From Streptomyces aurantiacus (lineage in GTDB: Bacteria > Actinomycetota > Actinomycetes > Streptomycetales > Streptomycetaceae): a stretch of 64,000 nt of DNA. Each line of letters starts with the position of its first letter. Within the stretch, counting starts at the first letter, position 1. This document shows, piece by piece, positions 17,467 to 25,905 of this stretch. The notes below the pieces were generated by a model, which saw only the letters and a program-made list of their open reading frames with translations, was not told the DNA's origin and made no database searches. The translations under genes were made by a program, and so were the position numbers. The stretch covers positions 1 through 64,000 of the forward strand of contig NZ_LIPP01000028.1 of the NCBI RefSeq assembly GCF_001418335.1, read 5' to 3'.

Positions 17467-18927
17467 ATGACCCTCCATCGTGACCTGCTGATCGGCGGCA
17501 AGGACCTGCCCGCGGCCTCGGGCCGCACCGCCGAGGACGTGAACCCCTACAGCTCGCAGGTGTACGCCACGGTCGCCGCGGCCGGCGTCGAGGACGTCAC
17601 CCGGGCCGTGGACGCGGCGGACGCCGCGTTCGCGGGCTGGGCCGCGCTCGGCCCGGCACAGCGCCGCAAGATCTTCCTCACCGCGGCCGACCTCCTGGAG
17701 TCCCGCACCGACGACGCGGTACGGATCATGGCGGGCGAGGTCGGCGGCACCCGGCCCTGGGCCATGTTCAACGTCGGTCTCGCCGCGAACATCCTCCGCG
17801 AGGCCGCCGCCGCGGTGACCGCGCCGCGCGGTGAGGTGTTGAGCGCGCAGGAGGAGGGCGCGCTGGGACTCGCGATCCGCGAACCCGTCGGTGTCGTGGC
17901 CGCCTTCTCGCCCTGGAACGCGCCGGTCATCCTGGGCGTCCGGGCCGTCGCCGCGCCGCTCGCCGCCGGCAACACCGTGGTGATGAAGCCGAGCGAGGAC
18001 GCGCCGATCGCGTGCGGTCTGTTCATCGCGGACATCCTGCGCGAGGCGGGCCTGCCCGACGGCGTCCTGAACGTGATCACGAACGCCCCCGAGGACGCCG
18101 CGGCCGTCGCCGAGGCGCTGGTCGCCGACACGCGCGTACGGGCCGTCAACTTCACCGGCTCCACGGGCGTCGGCCGGATCATCGGCGTGCACGCGGCCCG
18201 GCACCTGAAGCCCGCTGTCCTCGAACTGGGCGGAAAGAACTCGGTGATCGTGCTGGACGACGCCGACGTCGACTACGCGGTCGACGCCGCCGTCTTCTCC
18301 GTCTTCATGAACTCCGGCCAGATCTGCATGTCCGCCGACCGGATCCTCGTGCACGAGAGCCTGGCCGAGGAGTTCACGGCCAAGTTCACCGCGAAGACCG
18401 AGTCGCTGGCGTCCGGTGACCCGGCCGACCCGCACACCGTCGTCGGCCCGCTCGTCACCCGGGACGCCGCCCACCGGGTCGCGGCGCTCGTGGCGGACGC
18501 CGTCGCCAAGGGCGCGACCGTCCTCACCGGCGGCGGCGCCCCCGACGGAGCCGTACATCCGGCGACCGTCCTGACCGACCTGCCGGAGGAGGCCGACCTG
18601 TACCGGGGCGAGGCCTTCGGCCCGCTCGCCGTGATCAGCACGTTCACCACGGACGACGAGGCCGTCTCCTTCGCCAACGCCACGGAGCACGGGCTGACCT
18701 GCGGGGTCATCACCGAGAACGGCACCCATGGGCTCAGGGTCGCCCGCCGGATCCGTACCGGCATCGTGCACGTCAACGACCAGTCCGTCGCCGACGAACC
18801 GAACGCGCCCTTCGGCGGATTCAAGAGCAGCGGGTACGGGCGGTTCGGCGGACGCTGGGGCATCGAGGCGTTCAGCAACACCCGCTGGGTGACGCTGGCC
18901 ACGCAGCAGGCGCACTTCCCGTTCTGA
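17467..18927 (+). CDS. NAD(P)-dependent aldehyde dehydrogenase (aromatic aldehyde type)
   Basis: 486 aa, full length for the family. The cofactor motif FTGSTGVGR (229-237), general base Glu253 in LELGGKNS and nucleophile Cys287 in NSGQICMSADR are present; FSPWNAPVI (148-155) lies at the substrate tunnel. The ICMSADRILVHES segment and overall layout resemble vanillin/benzaldehyde dehydrogenases, so oxidation of an aromatic aldehyde is a reasonable but unproven guess. Start ATG 17467. It stands alone, 119 bp after tetR, and may or may not be under that regulator. Confidence 0.9.
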   Translation: MTLHRDLLIGGKDLPAASGRTAEDVNPYSSQVYATVAAAGVEDVTRAVDAADAAFAGWAALGPAQRRKIFLTAADLLESRTDDAVRIMAGEVGGTRPWAMFNVGLAANILREAAAAVTAPRGEVLSAQEEGALGLAIREPVGVVAAFSPWNAPVILGVRAVAAPLAAGNTVVMKPSEDAPIACGLFIADILREAGLPDGVLNVITNAPEDAAAVAEALVADTRVRAVNFTGSTGVGRIIGVHAARHLKPAVLELGGKNSVIVLDDADVDYAVDAAVFSVFMNSGQICMSADRILVHESLAEEFTAKFTAKTESLASGDPADPHTVVGPLVTRDAAHRVAALVADAVAKGATVLTGGGAPDGAVHPATVLTDLPEEADLYRGEAFGPLAVISTFTTDDEAVSFANATEHGLTCGVITENGTHGLRVARRIRTGIVHVNDQSVADEPNAPFGGFKSSGYGRFGGRWGIEAFSNTRWVTLATQQAHFPF

Positions 18928-19057
18928 GCAACCGGGCGCACCTGGGCAGGCGTGCGGGTGAAACGGCTCGTACGGGATGAACGGCTGGGGCCGACGTGTT
19001 GAATCCTTGAGTCCGTACGACGCATCGCACGCAACGACGACCGATGGGATGGATGCC

Positions 19058-19501
19058 ATGCCTCTTGAGGGTGAGTACGAGCCCAGCCCCGCGCAGCAGG
19101 TACGCGAACAGGTGGAACTGTACGAGCGCTCCGGCGGTACCGAGGGAACGACGATGCGGGGGATGCCCGTGATCGTGCTGACCACCCGGGGCGCCAAGAG
19201 CGGCAAGATCCGCAAAACGCCGCTCATGCGCGTCGAGCACGAGGGCAGTTACGCCGTCGTCGCCTCGCTCGGCGGTGCCCCCAAGCACCCTGTCTGGTAC
19301 CACAATGTCGTCGGCGACCCCCACGTGGAGCTCCAGGACGGACCGACGCGCCAGGACATGACCGCGCGGGAGGTGACCGGCGAGGAGAAGGCCCTGTGGT
19401 GGCAGCGCGCCGTCGCCGCGTACCCGGACTACGCCGACTACCAGAAGAACACCGACCGCGAGATCCCGGTCTTCGTCCTGGAGCCCGTCACCGGCGAGTA
19501 G
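19058..19501 (+). CDS. deazaflavin (F420)-dependent nitroreductase family protein
   Basis: 147 aa, the size of Ddn-type split-barrel proteins. Diagnostic segments are [58 protein letters not shown] and [41 protein letters not shown]. The family uses F420H2 to reduce quinones or nitro compounds and protects actinobacteria from oxidative stress. Several ATGs cluster (19049, 19058); I chose 19058, which matches homologue length. Confidence 0.9.
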   Translation: MPLEGEYEPSPAQQVREQVELYERSGGTEGTTMRGMPVIVLTTRGAKSGKIRKTPLMRVEHEGSYAVVASLGGAPKHPVWYHNVVGDPHVELQDGPTRQDMTAREVTGEEKALWWQRAVAAYPDYADYQKNTDREIPVFVLEPVTGE

Positions 19502-19551
19502 TCCGCCGGAAAACAGTGTGCATGACCCGGGGAGCGCCGGGCACCCGATGT

Positions 19552-20532
19552 TCAGGTCCCGCCGCGCTCCCCCGTCGTGGCGGGGCCGCTCTCGTGTGCC
19601 GCGGCGCGGCGCGCGAGGCGGGCGTCCGTCACGTCGAGGTAGATCTGGTCGGCCGCCGGGACCAGGTGGGAGACGGACGCCTTGATGCGTACGGCGACGA
19701 GTTCCACCTCCTCGCTGTCCAGGCCGGGCGTGAGGTCGATACGGGCGGCCACCAGCGTCGAGTCGGGGCCCAGCTGCATGGTCAGCAGGGACTCCACGGA
19801 GTCGATCTCCGGCTGCGCGTCCAGCAGGGCGCGGATGCGGCCGCTCGACTCCTCGTCGGTGGCCTGGCCGATCAGCTGGTCGCGCGCGTCACGGCCCAGC
19901 CGGTACGCCACGTGGACGAGCAGCACCCCGATGGCCATCGAGGCCGAGGCCTCCCAGACGACCTGGCCGGTCACCATGTGAAGGGCCATGCCGGCGATCG
20001 CGAGGAGCACGCCCAGTACGGCGGTGCTGTCCTCCGCGACGACGGTACGCAGGGCCGGGTCGCGGACCCCGGCGAAGCCGCCACCCTGCTGGTGGACCTG
20101 GTGGAGCGCGCGCAGCAGGGACCCGCCCTCCGCGAGGAGAGCCACGCCCAGGACCACGAGCCCCGCCACGTATCCGCTGTGGGACTCCGAGGTCTCGCTG
20201 CCCAGGGCTTCGAAGCCCTGGAAGAAGGAGAAGCAGCCGCCCATCAGGAAGATGCCCACGGCGGCCAGCAGGGACCAGAAGAAGCGTTCCTTTCCGTAGC
20301 CGAAGGGGTGGCGGCGGTCGGCGGGCCGTCGGCTGCGGCGCAGGGCGGCCAGCAGGAAGACCTCGTTCAGGCTGTCGGCCACCGAGTGCGCCGCCTCCGA
20401 GAGCAGCGCGGGCGATCCGGCGAAGACGCCGCCCACGGCCTTGGCCACGGCGATGACGAGGTTGGCGGCCAGCGCCACCAGCACGGTGACGCGGGTCCGG
20501 CGGTCCGAAGGGGAGGAGGGCTTACGTCTCAC
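19552..20532 (-). CDS. cation diffusion facilitator (CDF) metal exporter
   Basis: 326 aa from GTG 20532. Six membrane helices are visible: VTVLVALAANLVIAVAKAVGGVFAG, EAAHSVADSLNEVFLLAAL carrying the metal-binding HxxxD, FFWSLLAAVGIFLMGGCFSF, GYVAGLVVLGVALLAE, and DSTAVLGVLLAIAGMALHMVTG with the second site DSTAV. The C-terminal cytoplasmic alpha-beta domain (about residues 240-320) ends in a tail unlike other CDFs. It should export Zn2+, Fe2+ or Co2+ by proton exchange. It is divergent from the GST gene. Confidence 0.88.
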   Translation of the reverse strand: MRRKPSSPSDRRTRVTVLVALAANLVIAVAKAVGGVFAGSPALLSEAAHSVADSLNEVFLLAALRRSRRPADRRHPFGYGKERFFWSLLAAVGIFLMGGCFSFFQGFEALGSETSESHSGYVAGLVVLGVALLAEGGSLLRALHQVHQQGGGFAGVRDPALRTVVAEDSTAVLGVLLAIAGMALHMVTGQVVWEASASMAIGVLLVHVAYRLGRDARDQLIGQATDEESSGRIRALLDAQPEIDSVESLLTMQLGPDSTLVAARIDLTPGLDSEEVELVAVRIKASVSHLVPAADQIYLDVTDARLARRAAAHESGPATTGERGGT

Positions 20533-20611
20533 CCCCGCCGACTGCCCCGTTCCCCCTGCCTCACACGAGGTGACAGGGGATTTAGGGGAACAACAACTCT
20601 CACCGAAGCAC

Positions 20612-20625
20612 ACGTACGGGTACGT
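20612..20625. promoter_or_regulatory. 14-bp inverted repeat between CDF and GST genes
   Basis: ACGTACGGGTACGT forms a perfect 6-bp-arm palindrome in the divergent intergenic region, 30 bp before the GST start. It could bind a regulator; none is encoded beside it. Confidence 0.4.
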
Positions 20626-20654
20626 AAGGACGACGTACGGAAGGGAGACGCGTC

Positions 20655-21689
20655 ATGAGCGACACCGAGGGCGACAGCGCGGCCGAGGGCAACGCCGCGT
20701 ACGGAAAGAAGTCCTTCAAGCGGTCGAAGAGCCACTTCTCGGACCGGGTGACGGCCGACGGGCGGGACGGCTGGCCGGTCGAGGCGGGGCGCTACCGGCT
20801 GGTCGTCAGCCGGGCCTGTCCCTGGGCGAGCCGCGCGGTGATCTCGCGGCGGCTGCTGGGTCTTGAGGAGGCCCTGCCGATGGCGATCACGGACCCGATC
20901 CAGGACGACCGCAGCTGGCGGTTCACGCTGGATCCCGGCGGGCTCGATCCCGTACTGGGCATCCGGTACCTCGCCGAGGCGTACGAGGCCCGGGAGCCGG
21001 GCCATCCGGGCGGCGTCAGTGTGCCCGCGGTGGTGGACGTACCCAGCGGGCGCCTGGTGACCAACGACTACCAGCAGCTCACCCTGGACCTCGCCACCGA
21101 GTGGCGGGACCTGCACCGCGAAGGGGCACCCGACCTCTATCCGGAAGCGCTCCGCGACGAGATCGACGAGGTCGCGGCGGGGGTGTACGAGGACGTGAAC
21201 AACGGTGTGTACCGGGCCGGGTTCGCGACCGGCCAGAAGGAGTACGCGGCGGCCTGCGAGGGCGTGTTCGGCCGGCTGGAGCTGCTGTCGCAACGGCTGG
21301 CGCGGCGGCGGTACCTGGTCGGGGACACAATCACGGAGGCGGACATCCGGCTGTTCACGACGCTGGTCCGCTTCGACGCCGTCTATCACGGCCATTTCAA
21401 GTGCAACCGCCACAAGTTGACGGAGGATCAGGTCCTGTGGGCGTACGCCCGTGATCTTTACCAGACGCCCGGGTTCGGGGACACCGTCGACTTCGACCAC
21501 ATCAAACGGCACTACTACCAGGTGCACGAGGGCATCAACCCGACCCGCATCGTGCCGCTCGGTCCCGACCTCTCCGGCTGGCTGACCTCGCACGGCCGCG
21601 AGGAACTGGGCGGGCGCCCGTTCGGGGACGGGAGCCCGCCGGGTCCCGTCCCCGAAGGCGAAGAGGTACCGCCGGCGGGCCGGCCCTGA
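20655..21689 (+). CDS. xi-class glutathione S-transferase / glutathionyl-hydroquinone reductase-like
   Basis: 344 aa, the length of ECM4/YqjG-type enzymes. The thioredoxin-like domain has the diagnostic CPWASRAVISRRLLGLE (Cys55), followed by DPGGLDPVLGIRYLAEAYEAREPG and SVPAVVDVPSGRLVTNDY. The helical domain contains YEDVNNGVYRAGFATGQKEY, GDTITEADIRLFTTLVRFDAVYHGHFKCN and HYYQVHEGINPTRIVPLGP. The family reduces glutathionyl-hydroquinones. Streptomyces make mycothiol rather than glutathione, so the physiological thiol is probably mycothiol (inference). A Pro-rich C-terminal tail follows. Start ATG 20655 behind GAAGGGAG. Confidence 0.93.
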   Translation: MSDTEGDSAAEGNAAYGKKSFKRSKSHFSDRVTADGRDGWPVEAGRYRLVVSRACPWASRAVISRRLLGLEEALPMAITDPIQDDRSWRFTLDPGGLDPVLGIRYLAEAYEAREPGHPGGVSVPAVVDVPSGRLVTNDYQQLTLDLATEWRDLHREGAPDLYPEALRDEIDEVAAGVYEDVNNGVYRAGFATGQKEYAAACEGVFGRLELLSQRLARRRYLVGDTITEADIRLFTTLVRFDAVYHGHFKCNRHKLTEDQVLWAYARDLYQTPGFGDTVDFDHIKRHYYQVHEGINPTRIVPLGPDLSGWLTSHGREELGGRPFGDGSPPGPVPEGEEVPPAGRP

Positions 21690-21808
21690 ACCCGGCGGGC
21701 CCCCGACACCGGGCCGGGCGGGCGGAACAGCTCGCGGCCGGCCGCGTATCCGCCGTTGAACTGGACACTCGCCAGGGGCCCGCGAGAACACGAGCCGAAG
21801 GAGAGCCA

Positions 21809-22102
21809 GTGCAGAAGAAGAAGCTGCCCGTCGTCTACAAGCCGATCGGATTCCTGCTCGGCTGGACGAGCGGAACTCTCGCCGGGATGGCGTTCCGGGC
21901 GACCTGGAAGGCGATCCGCCACGAGGACGACGCGCCCGACGCGCTGGACAAGGACCGCGGCTGGGGCGAGGTGCTGTTCGCCGCGGCCGTGCAGGGCGCG
22001 ATCTTCGCCGTCGTGCGCAGCGCGGTGGACCGTACGGGTGCGACAGCCATAGAGCGGTCCACCGGAGTGTGGCCCTCCGGTGAGAAGGGGGGCCGCGACT
22101 GA
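21809..22102 (+). CDS. DUF4235 small membrane protein
   Basis: 97 aa from GTG 21809 behind GGAGAGCCA. The sequence KKKLPVVYKPIGFLLGWTSGTLAGMAFRATWKAI, then GWGEVLFAAAVQGAIFAVVRSAVDRTGA, matches the actinobacterial DUF4235 family: two short hydrophobic helices joined by an acidic loop. Function is unknown. Confidence 0.88.
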   Translation: MQKKKLPVVYKPIGFLLGWTSGTLAGMAFRATWKAIRHEDDAPDALDKDRGWGEVLFAAAVQGAIFAVVRSAVDRTGATAIERSTGVWPSGEKGGRD

Positions 22103-22192
22103 CTCCCTTACGGTCCCGTACGGTTGGCCTTCACACAGGTGGCCGACAGGCATGGGCCGACAGGCACGAGCTGACAGTCAGGGGAGCCGGTC

Positions 22193-22660
22193 GTGACGAA
22201 CCAGGCAGTGGTGGGCGACACCGTCGAGGACTTCACTCTCCCCGACGAGACCGGCACGCCCCGGCAGCTCTCGGAGCTGCTGGGCGAAGGGCCCGTCGTG
22301 CTGTTCTTCTACCCGGCGGCGCTGTCCGCGGGCTGCACCGCCGAGGCCTGTCACTTCCGCGACCTGGCCGCCGAGTTCGCGGCTGCCGGGGCGCGGCCGG
22401 TGGGGATCAGCGGCGACACCGTCGAGCGCCAGCAGGAGTTCGCGGACAAGCACACCCTCGGGTTTCCGCTGCTGGCCGACCCGGACGGCGCGGTCCGCGA
22501 GCGGTTCGGGGTGAAGCGCGGCCTCTCGCTCGCGCCCACCAAGCGGGTCACCTTCGTGATCGCCGAGGACCGGAGGGTACTAGAGGTGGTGCGCAGCGAG
22601 ATCCGGATGAGCACGCACGCGGACCGCGCCCTGGCGGCCCTGCGCGCGCACCGCGGCTGA
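22193..22660 (+). CDS. peroxiredoxin of the BCP/PrxQ type
   Basis: 155 aa from GTG 22193. The active-site segment FFYPAALSAGCTAEACHFRD contains the peroxidatic Cys48 and, five residues on, Cys53, the resolving cysteine arrangement of PrxQ/BCP proteins. GISGDTVERQQEFADKHTLGFPLLADPDGAVRERFGV is typical of the C-terminal half. It reduces peroxides with thioredoxin. The usual Pro-x-x-x-Thr before the peroxidatic Cys is altered (PAALSAGC), so kinetics may differ. It is an apparent single gene. Confidence 0.92.
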   Translation: MTNQAVVGDTVEDFTLPDETGTPRQLSELLGEGPVVLFFYPAALSAGCTAEACHFRDLAAEFAAAGARPVGISGDTVERQQEFADKHTLGFPLLADPDGAVRERFGVKRGLSLAPTKRVTFVIAEDRRVLEVVRSEIRMSTHADRALAALRAHRG

Positions 22661-22731
22661 GCCGTCCGGCGGCCCGCCGAGGGCGACCGTCCCGACCGCG
22701 GCCGAGCCGTCCGGGGCGACGTGCGGGTGGT

Positions 22732-23124
22732 TCAGCCCTGCTTGGGAGCGGTGTCCGGCTCCAGGCGCAGGGTGAACGAGTGGCCGGACGGGTCGGCGTA
22801 CCCCCGCTCCTCGTACGGGCTGCCCGGGTCCTTGGTCTCCAGCGGCCGTCCGCCGAGTCCGACGACCTTGCGTTCGGCCGTGTCCAGGTCCTCGACGCGG
22901 AAGTCCAGGTGGGTCTGGAGGGAGTTCTCGGGGCGCGGCCAGCTGGGCGGGGTGGCGTTCACGTCCCGCCGGAACGCCATCCTCATTCCCCCGGCTCCCT
23001 TGATCTCGACCCGGTTCGCCGTCGCGTCGGTCTCCTCGCCGTCGAGGAACTCCTTGTAGAACGCGGCGAGTTTCTCGGGCTCGGAACAGTCCAGGACCAC
23101 GACGCCTGCCACTATCAGTGCCAT
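22732..23124 (-). CDS. VOC/glyoxalase-fold protein
   Basis: 130 aa from ATG 23124 immediately behind GGAGGAG. The vicinal-oxygen-chelate fold is visible: MALIVAGVVVLDCSEPEKLAAFYKEFLDG (first module), HLDFRVEDLDTAERKVVGLGGRPLE and GYADPSGHSFTLRLEP (second module). Small single-domain VOC proteins include antibiotic-binding proteins and glyoxalases; the metal-binding set is incomplete, so binding rather than catalysis is possible. Confidence 0.88.
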   Translation of the reverse strand: MALIVAGVVVLDCSEPEKLAAFYKEFLDGEETDATANRVEIKGAGGMRMAFRRDVNATPPSWPRPENSLQTHLDFRVEDLDTAERKVVGLGGRPLETKDPGSPYEERGYADPSGHSFTLRLEPDTAPKQG

Positions 23125-23325
23125 ATCTCCTCCGTAGGCCGACCGAGCGCGAACGGCGGTCCGCCCACTGCTCCGACGACCGGGTACCCCGTCCCGCGGA
23201 ATCAGCACGTGAAAGCGCCCGAACAGGAGCCGACGCCCCGGATGTGACGCGAGGTCACCTCATGTCCGGCCCGAGACGGGCGACCGCAGCCCCCCGGGAC
23301 GGCACGCGGCCCGCCGAGGTGACGC

Positions 23326-23808
23326 TCACAGCGGCTGCCCGAGCGTGAGTGCGCGCGGACCGAAGCCGTTGCGCTCGTAGAAGCGGACAGCGTCCTCGTT
23401 GGCCGCATAGGCCGTCACCTCCGCCTGCTGGGCGCCCTGTTCCCGCGCCCAGTCGAGAAACCCGGCCACGAGCCGCGCCCCGACCAGGGTGCCGCGATGC
23501 GCCGTGCGCACGTACAGGCTGAGCAGAGTGGCGACCTTCACGGGACGCACCGCGGAGCCCTCCGCGACCGTGCCCGCGAGATGACCCACGACCTCGCCCT
23601 CGTACTCGGCCACGAGCAGCAGCCGCGCCGGGTCGTCGAGCCCCGAGGCGAAGCGCTCCGCCCCGTGCGCGAGCGGCCAGTCGACGTCGACCGTCGGGTC
23701 GCGGGTTCCCGCGTCCTCGGCGAACAGGGCCGCGCTGGAGGCGACGAGCGCCGGGACGTCCTGCGGGCGGGCCCTGCGGACGGCTGTCTGGTCGTGGTTG
23801 TCGCTCAT
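23326..23808 (-). CDS. GNAT-family N-acetyltransferase
   Basis: 160 aa. Motif A is LLSLYVRTAHRGTLVGARLVAGFLDWARE (around 95-123), followed by AEVTAYAANEDAVRFYERNGF, the classical beta5-alpha4 end of GNAT. The acceptor is unknown. It is divergent from the DUF1304-TetR operon; the large palindrome between them could affect both. Confidence 0.9.
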   Translation of the reverse strand: MSDNHDQTAVRRARPQDVPALVASSAALFAEDAGTRDPTVDVDWPLAHGAERFASGLDDPARLLLVAEYEGEVVGHLAGTVAEGSAVRPVKVATLLSLYVRTAHRGTLVGARLVAGFLDWAREQGAQQAEVTAYAANEDAVRFYERNGFGPRALTLGQPL

Positions 23809-23852
23809 GGGGCGACGTTAGCGAGCGGGTCCGACAGTGGCTCGGTGACTTT

Positions 23853-23889
23853 CTGGACAGGTGTCCATGTATATTGGGCACCTGTCCAG
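23853..23889. promoter_or_regulatory. TetR operator overlapping the DUF1304-tetR promoter
   Basis: Perfect 11-bp arms CTGGACAGGTG (23853-23863) and CACCTGTCCAG (23879-23889) flank a 15-nt spacer that contains a likely -10 element TATATT (23870-23875). Repressor bound here would occlude RNA polymerase. The TetR protein encoded as second gene of the operon is the obvious binder. Confidence 0.8.
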
Positions 23890-23914
23890 GAAATCACCGA
23901 AGGAGATCACCTCG

Positions 23915-24277
23915 ATGCAGACGCTCGCGAACGTACTGGTCGGGCTCGTCGCCGTCCTGCACGCGTACATCCTTGTTCTGGAGATGTTTCTGTGGGAGCG
24001 CAAGCCGGGGCGCGGGCTGCACGGGTTCGACGCGGAGATGGCGCGGGCCACCGCTCCGCTCGCCGCCAACCAGGGGCTCTACAACGGGTTTCTCGCGGCC
24101 GGGCTCGTCTGGGGTCTGATCGCCGGCGAGCCGACCGGTTTCCGCGCCCAGGTCTTCTTCCTCGTGTGCGTGGTCGTCGCGGGTGTGTACGGGACGGTCA
24201 CCGCGAACCGGCGCATCCTGTTCGCGCAGGCCCTGCCCGGCGCGCTCGCCCTCGCCGCCGTCCTCGTCGCCCGGTGA
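23915..24277 (+). CDS. DUF1304 membrane protein
   Basis: 120 aa from ATG 23915 behind AAGGAGATCA. Four membrane helices: LANVLVGLVAVLHAYILVLEMF, NQGLYNGFLAAGLVWGLI, VFFLVCVVVAGVYGTVT and AQALPGALALAAVLVA; the WERKPGRGLHGF and AANQGLYNGFLAAG segments are the DUF1304 signature. Function is unknown, though homologues are often in TetR- or MarR-controlled stress operons. Its TGA overlaps the GTG start of the tetR gene by four bases (GTGA), so the two are translationally coupled. Confidence 0.9.
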   Translation: MQTLANVLVGLVAVLHAYILVLEMFLWERKPGRGLHGFDAEMARATAPLAANQGLYNGFLAAGLVWGLIAGEPTGFRAQVFFLVCVVVAGVYGTVTANRRILFAQALPGALALAAVLVAR

Positions 24278-24840
24278 CCTCCGACCCCCGGGCCGAGCGC
24301 ACCCGGGCCAAGCTGCGCCGGGCCCTCCTCGACGAGTGCGCCCGGCGGCCGCTCGCGGAGGTCGGCGTCGCGGCGCTGGCACGCGCCGCCGGGGTCGGCC
24401 GGGCCACGTTCTACCTCCACTACGCCGGCCTTGAGGCACTGGCCGTCGACGCCTGCGCCGATGTCGTACGCGACGCCGTGGACGCCCTGCACGCGTGGCG
24501 GGGCCGGCCCGACCCCACGTCGGCACCGGACGCGCTACTCGTGTTCTTCGCCGGGCTGCCACCGCATGCCCCGCTGTACCGTGCCCTGTTGAGTCCGGGC
24601 GGCGGCGGTCCGCTCGGCCGCGTGCTCCATCAGGACCTGCGCGCCCGCAGCCTCGCCGAACGCGAACTCGTCGGCGCGCCCCAGGCTCCCGTCGTCGCGT
24701 CCGCCGTCGCCGCGACCTTCGCGGGCGTCCTCGCCGACTGGCTGCACGGGCTCGTCGAGGGCACGCCCGAGGAGATCGCCCACACGGTGTGGCGCCTGCT
24801 CGTGGCCCTGCACGCCGTCCGGTGGGAGGCCACCCCGTAG
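24274..24840 (+). CDS. TetR-family regulator
   Basis: 188 aa from GTG 24274. The N-terminal helix-turn-helix is TRAKLRRALLDECARRPLAEVGVAALARAAGVGRATFYLHYAGLEALAVD; the C-terminal part has the TetR_C_33-like FFAGLPPHAPLYRALLSPGGGGPLGRVLHQDLRARS. The long in-frame extension upstream of 24274 runs antisense to the GNAT gene and is not used. As the second gene of the DUF1304 operon it most likely autoregulates through the CTGGACAGGTG palindrome. Confidence 0.88.
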   Translation: MTSDPRAERTRAKLRRALLDECARRPLAEVGVAALARAAGVGRATFYLHYAGLEALAVDACADVVRDAVDALHAWRGRPDPTSAPDALLVFFAGLPPHAPLYRALLSPGGGGPLGRVLHQDLRARSLAERELVGAPQAPVVASAVAATFAGVLADWLHGLVEGTPEEIAHTVWRLLVALHAVRWEATP

Positions 24841-24866
24841 GACAACCGGGGCACCTACGGGAGGAG

Positions 24867-25835
24867 TCATGGCCGGCGGCTCGCGTGGAACGTACGCCGG
24901 TACGCCTGCGGTGACACCCCGATCGCCGCGTGCAGATGCTGTCGCAGCGAGGTGCCCGTGGCGAAGCCGACCTCGCCCGCGATCTGGTCCACCGGCAGAT
25001 CGCTGGATTCGAGCAACTGCCGTGCCCGCTCGACGCGTTGCTGGATGAGCCAGCGGCCGGGGCTCATCCCGACCTCGTCGCTGAAGCGGCGGGCGAAGGT
25101 CCGCAGGCTCATCCGGGCGTGGTCGGCCAGACCGGCCAGGGTCAGCGGCTCACCGAGGCGCTCCAGCGCCCAGTGCCGGGTGGCCGCGGTGCTCGTCGCC
25201 GTGGGTCCGGGCACAGGCTGCTCGATGTACTGCGCCTGGCCGCCCTCCCGCCAGGGCGGCACCACACAGGTACGTGCCACCCGGTTGGCCAGTTCGCTGC
25301 CGTGGTCCTTGCGCACGAGGTGCAGGCAGACGTCCACGCCCGACGCGGCGCCCGCCGAGGTGAGGAGATTGTCCTCGTCGACGAACAGCACGTCCGCGTC
25401 GAGGTCCACGTCCGGGTACATCTGCCGGAACAGTCCGGCCAGGCACCAGTGCGTGGTCGCCCGGCGGCCGGCCAGCATCCCGGCCGCCGCCAGTACGAAG
25501 GCACCCGTACAGATGGAGACGATCCGGGTGCCGGGACCGATGGCCTTGAGCGCCTCGGCCACCGCGTCGGGCAGGCCGGCGACGATGTGCGACACCGCGA
25601 AGGGCGGGATGACCACGGTGTCGGCCGTACGCAGCACTTCGGGGCCGTGCTCGACGGTGATCGAGAAGTCCGAGTCGCTGCGGACCGGCTGCCCGTCGAC
25701 CGTGCAGGTCAGCACCTCGTACCGGCCCTCTGCGGAGCCGAACACACGCTGGGGGATGCCCAGTTCGAAGGGGTAGACCCCGTCCAGGGCGAGCACGACG
25801 ACTCGCTCCACGGGTCCGTCGTATGTCTGCGGCAT
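24867..25835 (-). CDS. GlxA-type AraC-family regulator (DJ-1/PfpI domain + HTH)
   Basis: 322 aa. Residues 1-190 form a class I glutamine-amidotransferase/DJ-1-like domain (VVVLALDGVYPFELGIPQRVFG, SICTGAFVLAAAGMLAGRRATTHWC with the elbow Cys, DNLLTSAGAASGVDVCLHLV). Residues about 215-320 hold the paired AraC helix-turn-helices (LTLAGLADHARMSLRTFARRFSDEVGMSPGRWLIQQRVERARQLLE...IAGEVGFATGTSLRQHL). It faces the oxidoreductase gene and probably controls it. The inducer is unknown. Confidence 0.92.
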   Translation of the reverse strand: MPQTYDGPVERVVVLALDGVYPFELGIPQRVFGSAEGRYEVLTCTVDGQPVRSDSDFSITVEHGPEVLRTADTVVIPPFAVSHIVAGLPDAVAEALKAIGPGTRIVSICTGAFVLAAAGMLAGRRATTHWCLAGLFRQMYPDVDLDADVLFVDEDNLLTSAGAASGVDVCLHLVRKDHGSELANRVARTCVVPPWREGGQAQYIEQPVPGPTATSTAATRHWALERLGEPLTLAGLADHARMSLRTFARRFSDEVGMSPGRWLIQQRVERARQLLESSDLPVDQIAGEVGFATGTSLRQHLHAAIGVSPQAYRRTFHASRRP

Positions 25836-25854
25836 GGCACGATCCTATCGGACG

Positions 25855-25870
25855 ATGGCAATCATGCCAT
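25855..25870. promoter_or_regulatory. 16-bp palindrome between AraC and oxidoreductase genes
   Basis: ATGGCAATCATGCCAT is ATGGCA-N4-TGCCAT. A further ATGGCA half-site (25834-25839) overlaps the AraC gene start, giving three half-sites within 37 bp, consistent with control of both divergent genes. Confidence 0.6.
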
Positions 25871-25905
25871 TTCCCGGTCCGCCGGAATCGGGCAGGCTGA
25901 GTCAC

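Noticed and set aside
24274-24840. Longer TetR start extending to 23497
   Set aside because: The extension is antisense to the acetyltransferase gene and crosses the operator; the GTG at 24274 overlaps the DUF1304 stop as expected for coupling.
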